From Rhodococcus triatomae (GTDB lineage Bacteria; Actinomycetota; Actinomycetes; Mycobacteriales; Mycobacteriaceae), in NCBI RefSeq assembly GCF_014217785.1, contig NZ_CP048814.1:2852001-2916000 (forward strand): a stretch of 64,000 nt of DNA. The letters are read 5' to 3'. Every line of letters begins with the position of its first letter. The stretch's first letter is position 1. The notes under the pieces were generated by a model. The model was not told where the DNA came from. It did no database searches and saw nothing but the letters and a program-made list of their open reading frames with translations. A program made the translations under genes and the position numbers. Of the stretch, positions 25,963 to 35,300 are shown one piece after another.

Positions 25963-26113
25963 GCGCGAAAGCATAGGACCCGCCGCTCGCTCCGTCGTAT
26001 CCGAGACGGTCGCGTGGCGGTGGATACCTGGTGAGGAGATCCGTTCGCTGTTGTTCGCCTGCGGTACCCGCGGGGTATCCGCATCGCTCATGTGCGCTGG
26101 GTAGTAACGGGGC

Positions 26114-27430
26114 ATGCGCTGCACGGTTTTCGGAACGGGATACCTCGGAGCCACCCATGCCGCGTGCATGGCCGAACTCGGACACGACGTCCTCGGCGTC
26201 GACATCGACGCGGGCAAGGTGGCCAAACTCACGGGCGGACAGGTGCCCTTCCACGAGCCGGGGCTCGAGGACGTGCTGCGCCGCGGGCTCGACAGCGGAC
26301 GGCTCGCGTTCACCACGTCCTACGACGAGGCCGCGGCTTTCGCCGACCTGCACTTCGTCGCCGTCGGCACTCCGCAACGCAAGGGTGAGTACGCCGCCGA
26401 CACCTCGCACGTCGAAGCGGTGGTCGAGGGGCTGGCACCGCGCCTGGACGGCGCCGCGACGATCGTCGGCAAGTCGACGGTCCCGGTCGGGACCGCCGCG
26501 GCGCTGGGCGCCCGGGCGCGTGAACTCGCGCCGGCGGGCGATGCGGTCGAGGTCGCCTGGAACCCGGAGTTCCTCCGTGAGGGGCATGCCGTGCAGGACA
26601 CGCTGCACCCGGACCGGCTGGTCGTCGGAATCGAGCCGGGCGGCCACGGTGCCGACGTGCTGCGCGAGCTGTACGCGGCGCTGCTCGCGGACGGAGTGCC
26701 CTACCTCGTCAGCGACCTCGCCACCGCCGAACTCGTCAAGGTGGCCGCCAACGCGTTCCTCGCCACCAAGATCTCGTTCGTCAACGCCGTCTCCGAGGTC
26801 TGTGAGGCCGCAGGTGCCGACGTCACCGTCCTCGCCGACGCGCTCGGGCACGACGCGCGTATCGGCCGCAGCTTCCTCGGCGCCGGGCTCGGGTTCGGTG
26901 GCGGCTGCCTCCCCAAGGACATTCGGGCATTCATGGCGCGGGCAGGCGAACTCGGTGCCAATCAGGCACTGCACTTCCTCCGCGAAGTGGACAGCATCAA
27001 CATGCGTCGTCGCAGCAAGATGGTGGAGCTGGCCACCGAGATGTGCGAGGGGTCACTCCTGGGCGCCAACATCGCCGTCCTCGGTGCCGCGTTCAAGCCC
27101 AACTCGGACGACGTACGCGATTCACCGGCGCTGAACGTCGCCGGGATGATGCAGTTGCACGGCGCCGTCGTCAACGTCTACGACCCCCAGGCGGCGGACA
27201 ACTCCCGACGGCTCTTTCCCACCCTGGGCTATGCGACCTCGGCGGTCGAGGCGGCGGCCGGTGCGGACGCGGTGCTCGTTCTCACCGAATGGGACGAGTT
27301 CACCCGCTTGCATCCCACCGAACTCGACGAGGTCGTCCGCAGACGCGTGATCGTCGACGGCCGCAACTGCCTGGATCGCGAGTTGTGGATTCGTCACGGA
27401 TGGCAGCACCGTGCTTTGGGACGGGGATGA
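26114..27430 (+). CDS. ugd: UDP-glucose 6-dehydrogenase
   Basis: A 438-residue cytosolic enzyme that oxidises UDP-glucose to UDP-glucuronate with two NAD+. The N-terminal Rossmann motif is GTGYLGATHAACMAELGHDV. It is followed by FVAVGTPQRKGEYAADTS, GKSTVPVGTA, WNPEFLREGHAVQDT, and the active-site region GFGGGCLPKDIRAF with catalytic Cys265. The C-terminal UDP-binding domain has AFKPNSDDVRDSPALNV. Length and order are normal for the family. UDP-glucuronate could feed the exopolysaccharide locus at 6-12.6 kb or glycolipid synthesis. The divergent tyrosine phosphatase gene supports a link to polymer production. Confidence 0.95.
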   Translation: MRCTVFGTGYLGATHAACMAELGHDVLGVDIDAGKVAKLTGGQVPFHEPGLEDVLRRGLDSGRLAFTTSYDEAAAFADLHFVAVGTPQRKGEYAADTSHVEAVVEGLAPRLDGAATIVGKSTVPVGTAAALGARARELAPAGDAVEVAWNPEFLREGHAVQDTLHPDRLVVGIEPGGHGADVLRELYAALLADGVPYLVSDLATAELVKVAANAFLATKISFVNAVSEVCEAAGADVTVLADALGHDARIGRSFLGAGLGFGGGCLPKDIRAFMARAGELGANQALHFLREVDSINMRRRSKMVELATEMCEGSLLGANIAVLGAAFKPNSDDVRDSPALNVAGMMQLHGAVVNVYDPQAADNSRRLFPTLGYATSAVEAAAGADAVLVLTEWDEFTRLHPTELDEVVRRRVIVDGRNCLDRELWIRHGWQHRALGRG

Positions 27431-27521
27431 GTCCCCCGGGCAGGTGAGGGCAGCAGTACCTACTCCGGGGTAGCCACGGCGAGGTCTTTCGATAGACTGC
27501 GGCAACTGATCGGGGGGCCGT

Positions 27522-29210
27522 GTGAAGGACCCCGCACGACGAGTGAGGCAGCAAGTGGGTTCGGTTCTCGGGGTGTCCGTGGGCGCCAGCGCGGTGCGCC
27601 TGTCGCGCCCGGCTCCACCCGACGCTCCCGGAAGCCGCTTCCACTCACAGACCGTGAGCAGCGTCGGCGCCAGCCCCGAGGACATCGCGGCTCAGTCGAT
27701 CGGCGTCGTTCTCGAGTCCGTCGACGCCGCACAGGTCACCGCGGTCGCCTGCCGCGACGAACCTCATGCCGAGGTGATGGGTGCCGCACTCGCCCGGCAG
27801 CGGCTCGGCGGCTACCAACTGCTCCCGGAAGTGGCTGCGACGCTCACCTTCCTCGAACACGTCGGGGCGTTGCGTGATTTCGCGACCCTCGTGTTCTACG
27901 ACCTGGGCAGTTCCGGACTGACCGTCAGCGTCGTCGAGCGTGCCAGCGGAACCGTCCTGGCCTGGCAGCGCACCGACCAGGTCGGCGGTGACGTGTTCGA
28001 TCGCCTGATCCGGGACAACCAGATCTCCGGTCGCCGACTGACCCCTCCGCCGGATGCGCAGGCCGCCGCGGCCCTCGACGTCCAGTGCCGGGAGGCGAAG
28101 GAACGGCTCTCCAGCGGGGGCGCCGTGTGTGTTCCCGGACCCGCGGGCCTGCTGTTGCTCTCGCGTGACGTGTTCGACTCACTGATCGGGCCCACCGTGG
28201 AATCGTCGGCGCGGCTCGTGCGGGACGTCGTCGAACGATCCGGACGGCGACCGGACGCGGTGGTCTTGCTCGGCGGTGGTGCCCGCATCCCGATCGTGCA
28301 GTCGGTCGTGGAATCGTGGCTCGCGCTGCCGGTGGTGATTCCCGAGCACCCGGAGACCGTGACGTCCGAGGGTGCCGCGTTGCTGGCCGCCCGGATCGCG
28401 CAGGTGCCGATGCCCGAGGCGGACGCCGGCACGGCGCCCGTCTCGGCTCCGGTACCCGTGCCTCCGCCCACCCCGGAGCAGCCGGCGGCCCCCGCTCCCG
28501 CAGTGGTACTTCCCCCGGCCGGAACGATCCCGACGACGACATTGTCGAGCGCGGCCGATTCCGCGGACTCCCCTGCGCCCCAGCCGGTTCCCGCCACCCT
28601 GAACCAGCCGGAGACCTCCGTGGCGTCCCCTCCGTCGGTCGACGTGCCGGTGGGGCAGGAGCAGCAGATTGCGGGCGAGGTACCGACGGCTCCGGTGCCG
28701 GCTGCCCCGGACGTCCAGGCGCAGCCGCCGATCCCGTTCGCCGGTCAGCCGGCCTTCCTGCAGTCGGCTCCGGTGCCGGACGCTGCCTCCGGAACCGAGC
28801 CGTCCTGGCTGTCGTCGGCGGCGCCGCCGCCCGCGCCGAAGGTGGGACGGTCGCAGATTCGCGCCGCCGCGCTCGCGGGTGGTGCGCTGGTGGCCGTCGC
28901 CGTGATCGGTGTCGGATTGGGTTGGGGCGGAGGACTCTTCGGATCCAGCGAGAACACCTCGCAACTCGAGCCGACCACCACCGCCCCGGCCACACAGCGG
29001 CCCGTCGCCTCCGAACTGCCGCCGCCCCCTCCGCCGGAACCGACGCCCGAGCCTCCTGCTCCCGCGCCGCAGACGCAGATCCGGATCCCGAGCCAGCCGC
29101 CCGCGCCACCACCGCCCCCGCCCCGGCCGACCATTCCGGGGCTACCGGGAATCGAGCTGCCGCAGATCCAGTTGCCCGAACTGCCGCAGTTTCCCCCGCC
29201 CCGGCCGTAA
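27522..29210 (+). CDS. Hsp70-like actin-fold protein with membrane span and Pro-rich tail
   Basis: A 562-residue protein. Residues 10-300 have an actin/Hsp70-type ATPase layout: VLGVSVGASAVRLSR (phosphate 1), LVFYDLGSSGLTVSVVE (phosphate 2), VGGDVFDRLI and the adenosine motif AVVLLGGGARIPIVQ. There is no peptide-binding domain. Instead a long Pro/Ala-rich linker (about 305-430), one membrane span (about 447-468) and an outer Pro-rich tail ending FPPPRP follow. Proteins of this layout occur in mycobacteria and relatives, with suspected roles in envelope processes. GTG at 27522 is preceded by a G-rich ribosome-binding site. The reduced kinase-like motifs leave actual ATPase activity unproven. 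A second polyproline membrane protein of partly similar layout is at 46912. Confidence 0.75.
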   Translation: MKDPARRVRQQVGSVLGVSVGASAVRLSRPAPPDAPGSRFHSQTVSSVGASPEDIAAQSIGVVLESVDAAQVTAVACRDEPHAEVMGAALARQRLGGYQLLPEVAATLTFLEHVGALRDFATLVFYDLGSSGLTVSVVERASGTVLAWQRTDQVGGDVFDRLIRDNQISGRRLTPPPDAQAAAALDVQCREAKERLSSGGAVCVPGPAGLLLLSRDVFDSLIGPTVESSARLVRDVVERSGRRPDAVVLLGGGARIPIVQSVVESWLALPVVIPEHPETVTSEGAALLAARIAQVPMPEADAGTAPVSAPVPVPPPTPEQPAAPAPAVVLPPAGTIPTTTLSSAADSADSPAPQPVPATLNQPETSVASPPSVDVPVGQEQQIAGEVPTAPVPAAPDVQAQPPIPFAGQPAFLQSAPVPDAASGTEPSWLSSAAPPPAPKVGRSQIRAAALAGGALVAVAVIGVGLGWGGGLFGSSENTSQLEPTTTAPATQRPVASELPPPPPPEPTPEPPAPAPQTQIRIPSQPPAPPPPPPRPTIPGLPGIELPQIQLPELPQFPPPRP

Positions 29211-29218
29211 TTTTCCCG

Positions 29219-30526
29219 TCAGCGGGAGTGCCTGCCCCGGGACGACGAACGACGTGCCGGAGTTGCCCTTCCCGGTACGGCCCCGCCACCGACCGGGCGA
29301 GCGAGCAGCACCGCGATGGCCGTCGTCAACGGCACCGACAGTGCCAGCGCGATACCACCGACCGCCGAACGTGCGATCTCGATCGCGACGGCATCGCTGG
29401 TGAGTACGTCCTGGATCGAACGCCCCGCCGTACTGAACAGCAGCAGCAACGGAAGTGCTCCACCGGCGTAGGCGAGTACCAGTGTGTACACGGTGCTGGC
29501 GATGTGGTCGCGACCCACGCGCATCGCCGAGCCGAAGATCTCGCGCCGGGACGAGTCCGGGTCGAGAGCGGCGAGCTCGAACGCCGACGACGCCTGCGTG
29601 ATGGTGACGTCGTTGAGGACACCGAGCGATCCGATGATGAATCCCGCGAGCAGCAGGCCGGTGATGCTCACGTGCTGGATATAGGTCTGGATGTTGGTGT
29701 TCTGCTCCTCGGAGAGCCCCGTCAGCCGGGTCACCTCGATCGTCGCCCAGGAGAGCACGGCGGCCAGCGCCATCGAGGCGAGCGTGCCGAGGAGCGCGGA
29801 ACTCGTGCGTAGTGAGAATCCGTGGGCGAGATACAGCACCACGTAGAGGATCGCGGCACCGGTGACGAGTGCGACGGGTACCGCCGCCTTCCCGTCGAGA
29901 AGCGCGGGGAGCGTGAAGAATACGAGTACCCCGAACGCCACCACGATGCCGATCAGTGCACGCAGACCCCGTCCCCGGGCCACCAGCACGACGACGATCG
30001 CGAACGCGGCCGCCACGAGGAGCAGCGGGAGACCACGTGCGTAGTCCTCGAACCCGTACTGTGTCTCGCCGGTGACCGATTCCTGCCGCATCATCCTGAT
30101 GTGCTCGCCTACACGCAGGTCCGGCTGCCCCGGGGCGGGAATGATCTCGAGGAGAGTCTGCGATCCGGCGTCGGGACCGGATTCGATCCGCACCAGACTG
30201 CGTTGACATTCGTACGCGTACGAGGTCGGCGGGGTGGGCTCCCCACTGAACGCGCGTCCGGTCGAGGGGGACCCGCACGGCCCGATGTCCTGGCGCACCA
30301 CGGTTCCCGACTCGGTGATCTTGGGTCCGCGCAGACCGGCGGCCTCGGATTGTTCGGGTATCTCGGTGGCATGCTCGCTGGGCCACAGGGCCACCGCGCC
30401 ACCGAGGACGAGTATTCCGATCACGACCAGGAGCCCGATGACGACCTTCGCCGCCGTCGGGCCCACCGGCACCGGTCCGTCGTGGCCGTGACCGTGGCCG
30501 TGCCCCCCACTGTGCTGCGTCGACAT
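29219..30526 (-). CDS. YibE/F-family membrane protein
   Basis: A 435-residue protein of the YibE/F family. A His/Gly-rich cytosolic N-terminus (HGHGHGHDG) precedes the first span (VVIGLLVVIGILVLGGAVAL). An extracytoplasmic domain with several cysteines (residues about 50-165) follows, then seven or more membrane helices containing GSLGVLNDVTITQASSAFEL, the most conserved family stretch. In Lactococcus, YibE/F-type proteins affect peptide or bacteriocin sensitivity, but biochemical function is unknown. The His-rich start could bind a metal. It converges with the Hsp70-like gene; only 8 bp separate the two stops. Confidence 0.85.
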   Translation of the reverse strand: MSTQHSGGHGHGHGHDGPVPVGPTAAKVVIGLLVVIGILVLGGAVALWPSEHATEIPEQSEAAGLRGPKITESGTVVRQDIGPCGSPSTGRAFSGEPTPPTSYAYECQRSLVRIESGPDAGSQTLLEIIPAPGQPDLRVGEHIRMMRQESVTGETQYGFEDYARGLPLLLVAAAFAIVVVLVARGRGLRALIGIVVAFGVLVFFTLPALLDGKAAVPVALVTGAAILYVVLYLAHGFSLRTSSALLGTLASMALAAVLSWATIEVTRLTGLSEEQNTNIQTYIQHVSITGLLLAGFIIGSLGVLNDVTITQASSAFELAALDPDSSRREIFGSAMRVGRDHIASTVYTLVLAYAGGALPLLLLFSTAGRSIQDVLTSDAVAIEIARSAVGGIALALSVPLTTAIAVLLARPVGGGAVPGRATPARRSSSRGRHSR

Positions 30527-31033
30527 TCGGCCAGCGTAGCGACTGATGGGCCCCCGTCGACGTGGACCCGACGGCCTGCGCCTGCCCGGCCGTCGTCAGG
30601 CTGCCGTGGCCCTTGCGTGTGGCTTCCATGTCGCTCGTGTGATTGAATATCGGCGCACCCGTCGAGGTCGTCCACGGGCGATGCACCGACACGGTCACGG
30701 GGTGCTCACTTCGCGGAACCCTGTGTGAGGGGTGGGTTCCCGGTGACGGCGTGGACCTGGCGGGGTTCCCAGCGGGTGGAGTTCCCCGGAGTCGGGGCCG
30801 AGGTTCGGGGAGATTTGCCGAGCTGGGTGGCGGGGTACAGGGGGGGTTGACCCCGCCACCTACCTGCGCCCACAGGGGGGGAGGGGTCGCAGGTGCTCGA
30901 GGCACTCGAAAGTGCCGGAAGCCAATCTACCGACAAGTGGGGGGGATTCGTCAACTGGCGCGCGGAATTGCCGTCCGGGCGTGTCCGGAGCGACCTCCCG
31001 CCTAGAATCGGCCGCGGGTAGGGAGGTGGTCAC
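30527..31033. other. 507-bp intergenic region, no gene recognised
   Basis: This divergent region separates the YibE/F gene from the ImmA-type gene and must contain promoters for both. It is rich in G-runs and includes an 11-bp perfect hairpin at 30826-30860. Short open frames here lack coding character. No tRNA or known riboswitch was recognised. Confidence 0.5.
30826..30860 (+). other. GC-rich hairpin upstream of the ImmA-type gene
   Basis: Arms GGTGGCGGGGT (30826-30836) and ACCCCGCCACC (30850-30860) form a perfect 11-bp stem with a 13-nt G-rich loop. It lies about 170 bp before the gene at 31034 and is not followed by a U-run, so a regulatory structure is as likely as a terminator. Confidence 0.45.
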
Positions 31034-31588
31034 GTGTGGTCGGTGTCGTCGGCGATGTGGTGGCGATCCCGCGTACGCGGAGCGCACCCGGCCCCGCCGG
31101 CGCGGCGGTCGGGGCGTGAGCTCCGGCGGATCCTCGCCGACCTGGACGTACCGCAATCGTGGGACCGAGACCAACTGGTGCGCAGGGTGTCCGAGCGTCG
31201 AGGGCGGCGGCTGCACGTCGTGCCCGTACCGGGTCGGCTGGTCCGCGCCGGGCACTTCGGGTTGTGGGTGGCTCGCACCGACGACGACGTGGTGCTGTAC
31301 GCGTCCGAAACGTCGGACCAGCACGCCACCCACATCATCTGCCATGAGATCGCTCACATGACCCTCGGGCACGACCGCACCGCGCGGGACGACGACACCG
31401 TCGACCGGGACTCGCTGCGGCGGGCCGTCCCGGGATTCGACGAGTCGGGTGTGCGTCGGGTCTTCGGCCGGTCGAGCTACTCGGCCGACCAGGAGTACGA
31501 GGCCGAGTTGTTCGCCACGTTCGTGATGGCGTCCAGGCGCAGCGCCGATCCGGAGGACGCCCGTTCCCGGTTCCTCGACACGTTCTGA
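31034..31588 (+). CDS. ImmA/IrrE-type metallopeptidase
   Basis: A 184-residue protein with the zinc-protease motif HIICHEIAHMTLGH (His104, Glu105, His108) and a downstream acidic motif QEYEAELFATFVMAS carrying the third ligand. This is the ImmA/IrrE (COG2856) pattern, whose members cleave or inactivate XRE-family repressors to switch on genes of mobile elements or stress responses. Two XRE regulators lie at 32772-33892, and a MAB_1171c-type membrane protein follows 2 bp after the stop. GTG at 31034 follows AGGGAGGTGG, a strong ribosome-binding site. Confidence 0.85.
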   Translation: MWSVSSAMWWRSRVRGAHPAPPARRSGRELRRILADLDVPQSWDRDQLVRRVSERRGRRLHVVPVPGRLVRAGHFGLWVARTDDDVVLYASETSDQHATHIICHEIAHMTLGHDRTARDDDTVDRDSLRRAVPGFDESGVRRVFGRSSYSADQEYEAELFATFVMASRRSADPEDARSRFLDTF

Positions 31589-31590
31589 TC

Positions 31591-32784
31591 ATGACGTCCT
31601 CCGGATCGCTTTTCGAGACAGTGGTGTTCGTCGCCGTGTGGTGCGTCGTGGCGGCGCGGGTACTCGTCGAACGGGACGGCGCCGCGGAGCGGCGGATGAC
31701 GTCGGCGCTGCTGTTCGCGGGCCTCGCCGTCACGGCCCGGACACCACCGGTCACGGAAGTGGTGGACGGCACCCTCGGAGCGGGCGCCACCCGCTGGGTC
31801 TCCAACGTGTTCGTGCTGCTGACCGTCGCCTCTCTCGTCGCGTTGCTGTCCGCCTGGGTGCACGGAGCCGGGCGGTTCCCGCGGATCCACGGAATCGCGC
31901 TCGGCGTCGCGCTCCTCCTCGGGGTGGTGCACGTACTGCTGTCGGCTCGTGCGGCCGCCGAGGGTGTGCGCGGTGTCGGCGGCAGCGGGTTCGCCACGGC
32001 GGCCACCGCCGTCTACGCGGTGCCGCTCCTCGTCACGGCGCTGCTCGTCTTCCGCTCCGCGGTCACCCATTTCCGGGAGCCGGCGCAGGCCCCGAGGGTG
32101 CGAGCCGGCACCGGGCGGCCGCCGGATCTCCGGGGCCCGCAGCGGCGGACCTACCTGATGGTCGCGGCGATCGCCGCCTTCGAGGTGGTGGACATGTCGA
32201 TGGTGCTCACCACGAGCGTGTCGCAGACCCTCGCGGGAAGCGGGGAGCCGGCCGTCGCGTACGACACCGACGGGTGGATTCGGCTCGGCGTGGTTCTCGC
32301 CGCCACGGTGATCGCGTCGGTACCGCTCGTCCGGCGGGTGGACCGGACCCGCAGCTACCGGCGCACCCGACGACGGATCCAGCCGATGTGGCGCACCCTC
32401 ACCGCCGCCGTTCCCGAGGTCGTTCTCGACGTGCGCAGCCGGGACGCGCGGGAGCTCTGCGAACGAGGCCGGTTACACCGCACCTGCGTCGAGACCAGGG
32501 ACGCGGCTCTGCTGGTGGCCCCGTTCGTGCCGTCCGCGTGGCGTCGACGGTGCGACGAGCGCTCGTCGCCCTGGCACGTCGCGGTCGGACTGCACCTGGC
32601 GGTGCGGGCGCGTCGCAGCGAGGCCCCGACGCACGGATGGAACGTGGGCTCAGCGTCCGCGGACCTGCGCGACGAAGCCCACGAACTGGCCGCGATCGGC
32701 GACGTCTGGGACGAGGCGGGAAGGTTCGCCGAGACGTGGAGCGGTGGGCTCGGATCCGCCGACCTCACCGGTCAGTGTTCGTGA
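31591..32784 (+). CDS. MAB_1171c-family putative membrane transporter
   Basis: A 397-residue protein with seven hydrophobic segments in its first 255 residues, for example VVFVAVWCVVAARVLV and GIALGVALLLGVVHVLL. A cytosolic C-terminal domain of about 140 residues begins at RRRIQPMWRTLTAAVPEVVL, the conserved stretch of the MAB_1171c (DUF6545) family. The family is called a putative transporter, but no substrate is known. It is co-transcribed with the ImmA-type protease and converges on the XRE gene cluster, overlapping its end by 13 bp. This gene set recurs in actinobacteria, which suggests one functional unit. Confidence 0.75.
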   Translation: MTSSGSLFETVVFVAVWCVVAARVLVERDGAAERRMTSALLFAGLAVTARTPPVTEVVDGTLGAGATRWVSNVFVLLTVASLVALLSAWVHGAGRFPRIHGIALGVALLLGVVHVLLSARAAAEGVRGVGGSGFATAATAVYAVPLLVTALLVFRSAVTHFREPAQAPRVRAGTGRPPDLRGPQRRTYLMVAAIAAFEVVDMSMVLTTSVSQTLAGSGEPAVAYDTDGWIRLGVVLAATVIASVPLVRRVDRTRSYRRTRRRIQPMWRTLTAAVPEVVLDVRSRDARELCERGRLHRTCVETRDAALLVAPFVPSAWRRRCDERSSPWHVAVGLHLAVRARRSEAPTHGWNVGSASADLRDEAHELAAIGDVWDEAGRFAETWSGGLGSADLTGQCS

Positions 32785-33194
32785 TCGACGCTTCCGGCGT
32801 GCGGCAACGTCTCGAGGAGGCCGATCATCCGTTCGAGTTCCTCGTCCGTCGCGACGCCGGGTGAACCGGCAGTCCGCATCGACAGGTGCCGGACGTCGGC
32901 GTCGCGAACCGCGATCTCGAACCGCAACAGCAGATCGAAATGCCGCGGATTCTCGTCGAGGAGGTACTCGGCCGGGCACGAGAAGTGGTCGGCGAGCGCG
33001 GCGAGCAGGGCGCGGTCCGCGGTGTCGGTGCCGTCCCGGAGCGTCCGCAGCATCTCTCCGGAGACCTGTCGGCCGAGACGCTCGGACACCCCGTGCGCCA
33101 CCGCGTCCACGTCCGGCTCGGCGCCCCCGCGTTCGTGGGCGACGGCGAAGAGGCGGTTGATCCGGTCTGCCAGGGGCAGCGGGCGCGCGCTCAT
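32772..33194 (-). CDS. XRE-type regulator resembling EspR
   Basis: A 140-residue DNA-binding protein. The N-terminal helix-turn-helix region reads ADRINRLFAVAHERGGAEP, then GRQVSGEMLRTLRDGTDTAD and ALADHFSCPAEYLLDEN. This spacing is that of mycobacterial EspR-like regulators, which bind DNA as dimers with an unusual arrangement. The C-terminal 60 residues are probably for dimerisation. The ATG overlaps the stop of the second XRE gene (ATGA), so both are made together. It is a likely target of the ImmA-type protease encoded opposite. Confidence 0.75.
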   Translation of the reverse strand: MSARPLPLADRINRLFAVAHERGGAEPDVDAVAHGVSERLGRQVSGEMLRTLRDGTDTADRALLAALADHFSCPAEYLLDENPRHFDLLLRFEIAVRDADVRHLSMRTAGSPGVATDEELERMIGLLETLPHAGSVDHEH

Positions 33195-33892
33195 GCCGCC
33201 GGCCCGTTCGATGCAGCGCCCACGTGGTCCGTTGCCGACTCCCAGCGGCGCCGGTACCGCTCCCGGGTGGCCGCGTCGAGGTCGTGTCCCCGCCCGTACA
33301 GGTAGCGCCGGTACAGCGCCTCCTCGCGCTCCACGGGATCGGCCGTCGACGGCGGCGCCTCGAGCAGGTGACCGAACGCGAACTCCAGGAGCGGCTGCCG
33401 CGGACCGGAAGGCCCGCCGTTCACCTCGAGGAGCCGGGTCACGTACGCACCTGTGATCTTCGACACCACTCGGTCCAGTTCCGCTGCCGCATCGGACAAA
33501 CCGGGCACACCCGGATGTTCCTCGGCGATCCTGTTGACCGCACCGTGCGGCGCGAGCAGTTCGACGAGGGTCTCCAGGTCGAGCGGGATCTGTGAGGGAC
33601 CCAGGCGCAGTGGCGGCCGTTCGGCGGGGATACGACGTGACTCCGACGACTCGAGCGGTACCGGCTCCCCGCCTTCGAGCGTGCGGGCGGCGCTGCCCGG
33701 GGCCCACCGCAGCGCCAGGTCCAGCTTCCGGAGCGTCTCGATGCTCGGATCGGGACCGGTCCCGTTCTCGGCGCGGGTCTGGGCCGCATCCGACGGCCCG
33801 CCGGCGGCCGTCACCTCGTCCTGCGTCAGATTCAGCAGGCGGCGTCGGTGATAGACGTACTGCCCGAAACGCGCACGGGTGCTGGTGACCAT
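33191..33892 (-). CDS. XRE-family helix-turn-helix regulator
   Basis: A 233-residue protein with a classic XRE domain at residues 5-70: FGQYVYHRRRLLNLTQDEV, then TRAENGTGPDPSIETLRKLD. The remaining 160 residues form a helical effector or dimerisation domain without known similarity. ATG at 33892 follows GGGGGATTC, so it is preferred to the in-frame ATG 16 codons upstream. It is the first gene of a two-gene operon with the EspR-like regulator and is convergent with the ImmA/MAB_1171c operon. Together they look like a repressor/protease switch. Confidence 0.8.
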   Translation of the reverse strand: MVTSTRARFGQYVYHRRRLLNLTQDEVTAAGGPSDAAQTRAENGTGPDPSIETLRKLDLALRWAPGSAARTLEGGEPVPLESSESRRIPAERPPLRLGPSQIPLDLETLVELLAPHGAVNRIAEEHPGVPGLSDAAAELDRVVSKITGAYVTRLLEVNGGPSGPRQPLLEFAFGHLLEAPPSTADPVEREEALYRRYLYGRGHDLDAATRERYRRRWESATDHVGAASNGPAA

Positions 33893-33943
33893 GAATCCCC
33901 CAAAGACATACGAAAGCGACGCGCGTGTCGCCTCGCACACATC

Positions 33944-35206
33944 CTACTGCTTGTAGGTGGTGAGGAAGTTCCCGAACCGCTCGATCGCCACTGCGAGATC
34001 CCGGGCCCACGGCAGGGTGACGATCCGCAGATGGTCGTGGTCCGGCCAGTTGAACCCGGTGCCCTGCACGACCAGGATCTTCTCCTGGAGAAGCAGATCC
34101 TGCACCAGCTTCTCGTCGTCGTGGATCTCGTACACCTCGGGGTCGAGGCGCGGGAACGCGTACAGCGCGCCCCTGGGCTTCACGCACGAGACCCCGGGGA
34201 TCATGTTGAGTCGCTCCCATGCGACGTCACGCTGCTCGAGCAGACGGCCGCCCGGCAACACCAGGTCGTCGATGGTCTGGTAGCCGCCGAGCGCGACCTG
34301 GATCGCGTGCTGGGCGGGCACGTTGGGGCACAGCCGTGAGGACGCGAGCAAGTCGATTCCCTCGATGAAGCCGCTCGCATGGTCCTTCGGGCCGGTGATG
34401 GCGAGCCACCCGGCCCGGTACCCGGCCACCCGATACGCCTTGGACAGGCCGTTGAACGTCAGGCACAGCAGGTCCGGTGCGAGCGAGGCCAGTGAGATGT
34501 GCTTGGCGTCGTCGTAGAGGATCTTGTCGTAGATCTCGTCGGCGAGCAGCAGCAACTCGTGCTTGCGCGCCAGGTCCACGAGCTGCTGCAGCACCTCCTG
34601 GGAGTAGACCGCCCCGGTGGGGTTGTTCGGGTTGATGACCAGCAACGCCTTCGTCTTGTCCGTGATCTTGGACTCGATGTCGGCGATGTCCGGGTTCCAG
34701 TCGTTGCCCTCGTCGCACAGGTAGTGCACCGGAGTGCCGCCGGCCAGCGACGTCATCGCCGTCCACAGCGGGTAGTCCGGCGCGGGGATGAGTACCTCGT
34801 CGCCGTTGTTCAGCAGCGCCTGCATCGTGATGGTGATGAGCTCGGACACCCCGTTGCCGAGGTAGATGTCGTCGACGTCCAGGTCCGGGAATCCGGGAAC
34901 CAACTCGTAACGGGTGACGATCGCGCGGCGCGCGGACAGGATGCCCTTGGACTCGGAGTAGCCCTGCGCATACGGGAGAGCGGCGATCATGTCCCGCATG
35001 ATCACGTCGGGAGCGTCGAACCCGAACGGAGCCGGGTTACCGATGTTCAGCTTCATGATCCGGTGGCCCTCGGCCTCGAGCCGGGCCGCGTGCGCGTGCA
35101 CCGGTCCACGGATCTCGTACACGACGTTCTGCAGCTTGGTGGACTGCTCCAGACGGCGCGCCTGCTGACGGTGGCGGACGGGTTCGGATGTGCTCACGAC
35201 GTCCAT
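33944..35206 (-). CDS. alaT: PLP-dependent alanine/aspartate-type aminotransferase
   Basis: A 420-residue cytosolic fold-type I aminotransferase. Recognisable motifs are LNIGNPAPFGFDAPD, LLVINPNNPTGAVYS, LLLADEIYDKILYD and the PLP-lysine region FNGLSKAYRVAGYRAGW (Lys256). The sequence is of the AlaT/AlaA subgroup and corresponds to Rv0337c of M. tuberculosis, which lies next to the EtfD gene as here (three genes intervene). It transfers amino groups between alanine or a related amino acid and 2-oxoglutarate. Length is normal and the frame is intact. The upstream frame is open well beyond ATG 35206, but only the ATG form matches family length. Confidence 0.92.
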   Translation of the reverse strand: MDVVSTSEPVRHRQQARRLEQSTKLQNVVYEIRGPVHAHAARLEAEGHRIMKLNIGNPAPFGFDAPDVIMRDMIAALPYAQGYSESKGILSARRAIVTRYELVPGFPDLDVDDIYLGNGVSELITITMQALLNNGDEVLIPAPDYPLWTAMTSLAGGTPVHYLCDEGNDWNPDIADIESKITDKTKALLVINPNNPTGAVYSQEVLQQLVDLARKHELLLLADEIYDKILYDDAKHISLASLAPDLLCLTFNGLSKAYRVAGYRAGWLAITGPKDHASGFIEGIDLLASSRLCPNVPAQHAIQVALGGYQTIDDLVLPGGRLLEQRDVAWERLNMIPGVSCVKPRGALYAFPRLDPEVYEIHDDEKLVQDLLLQEKILVVQGTGFNWPDHDHLRIVTLPWARDLAVAIERFGNFLTTYKQ

Positions 35207-35300
35207 TGTCCCACCCGCGTGCAAACGGTATTCCGGCACCGATGAGTTTCGGGTGGCAACACGGTCATCACCGACAGAACCCGAACCGAAGGGAGCCGTG

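Noticed and set aside
30643..31005. Small plus-strand frame in the 30.5-31.0 kb intergenic region
   Set aside because: It is Gly/Arg-rich without motifs, has no ribosome-binding site and crosses the hairpin. It looks like chance coding in G-rich DNA.
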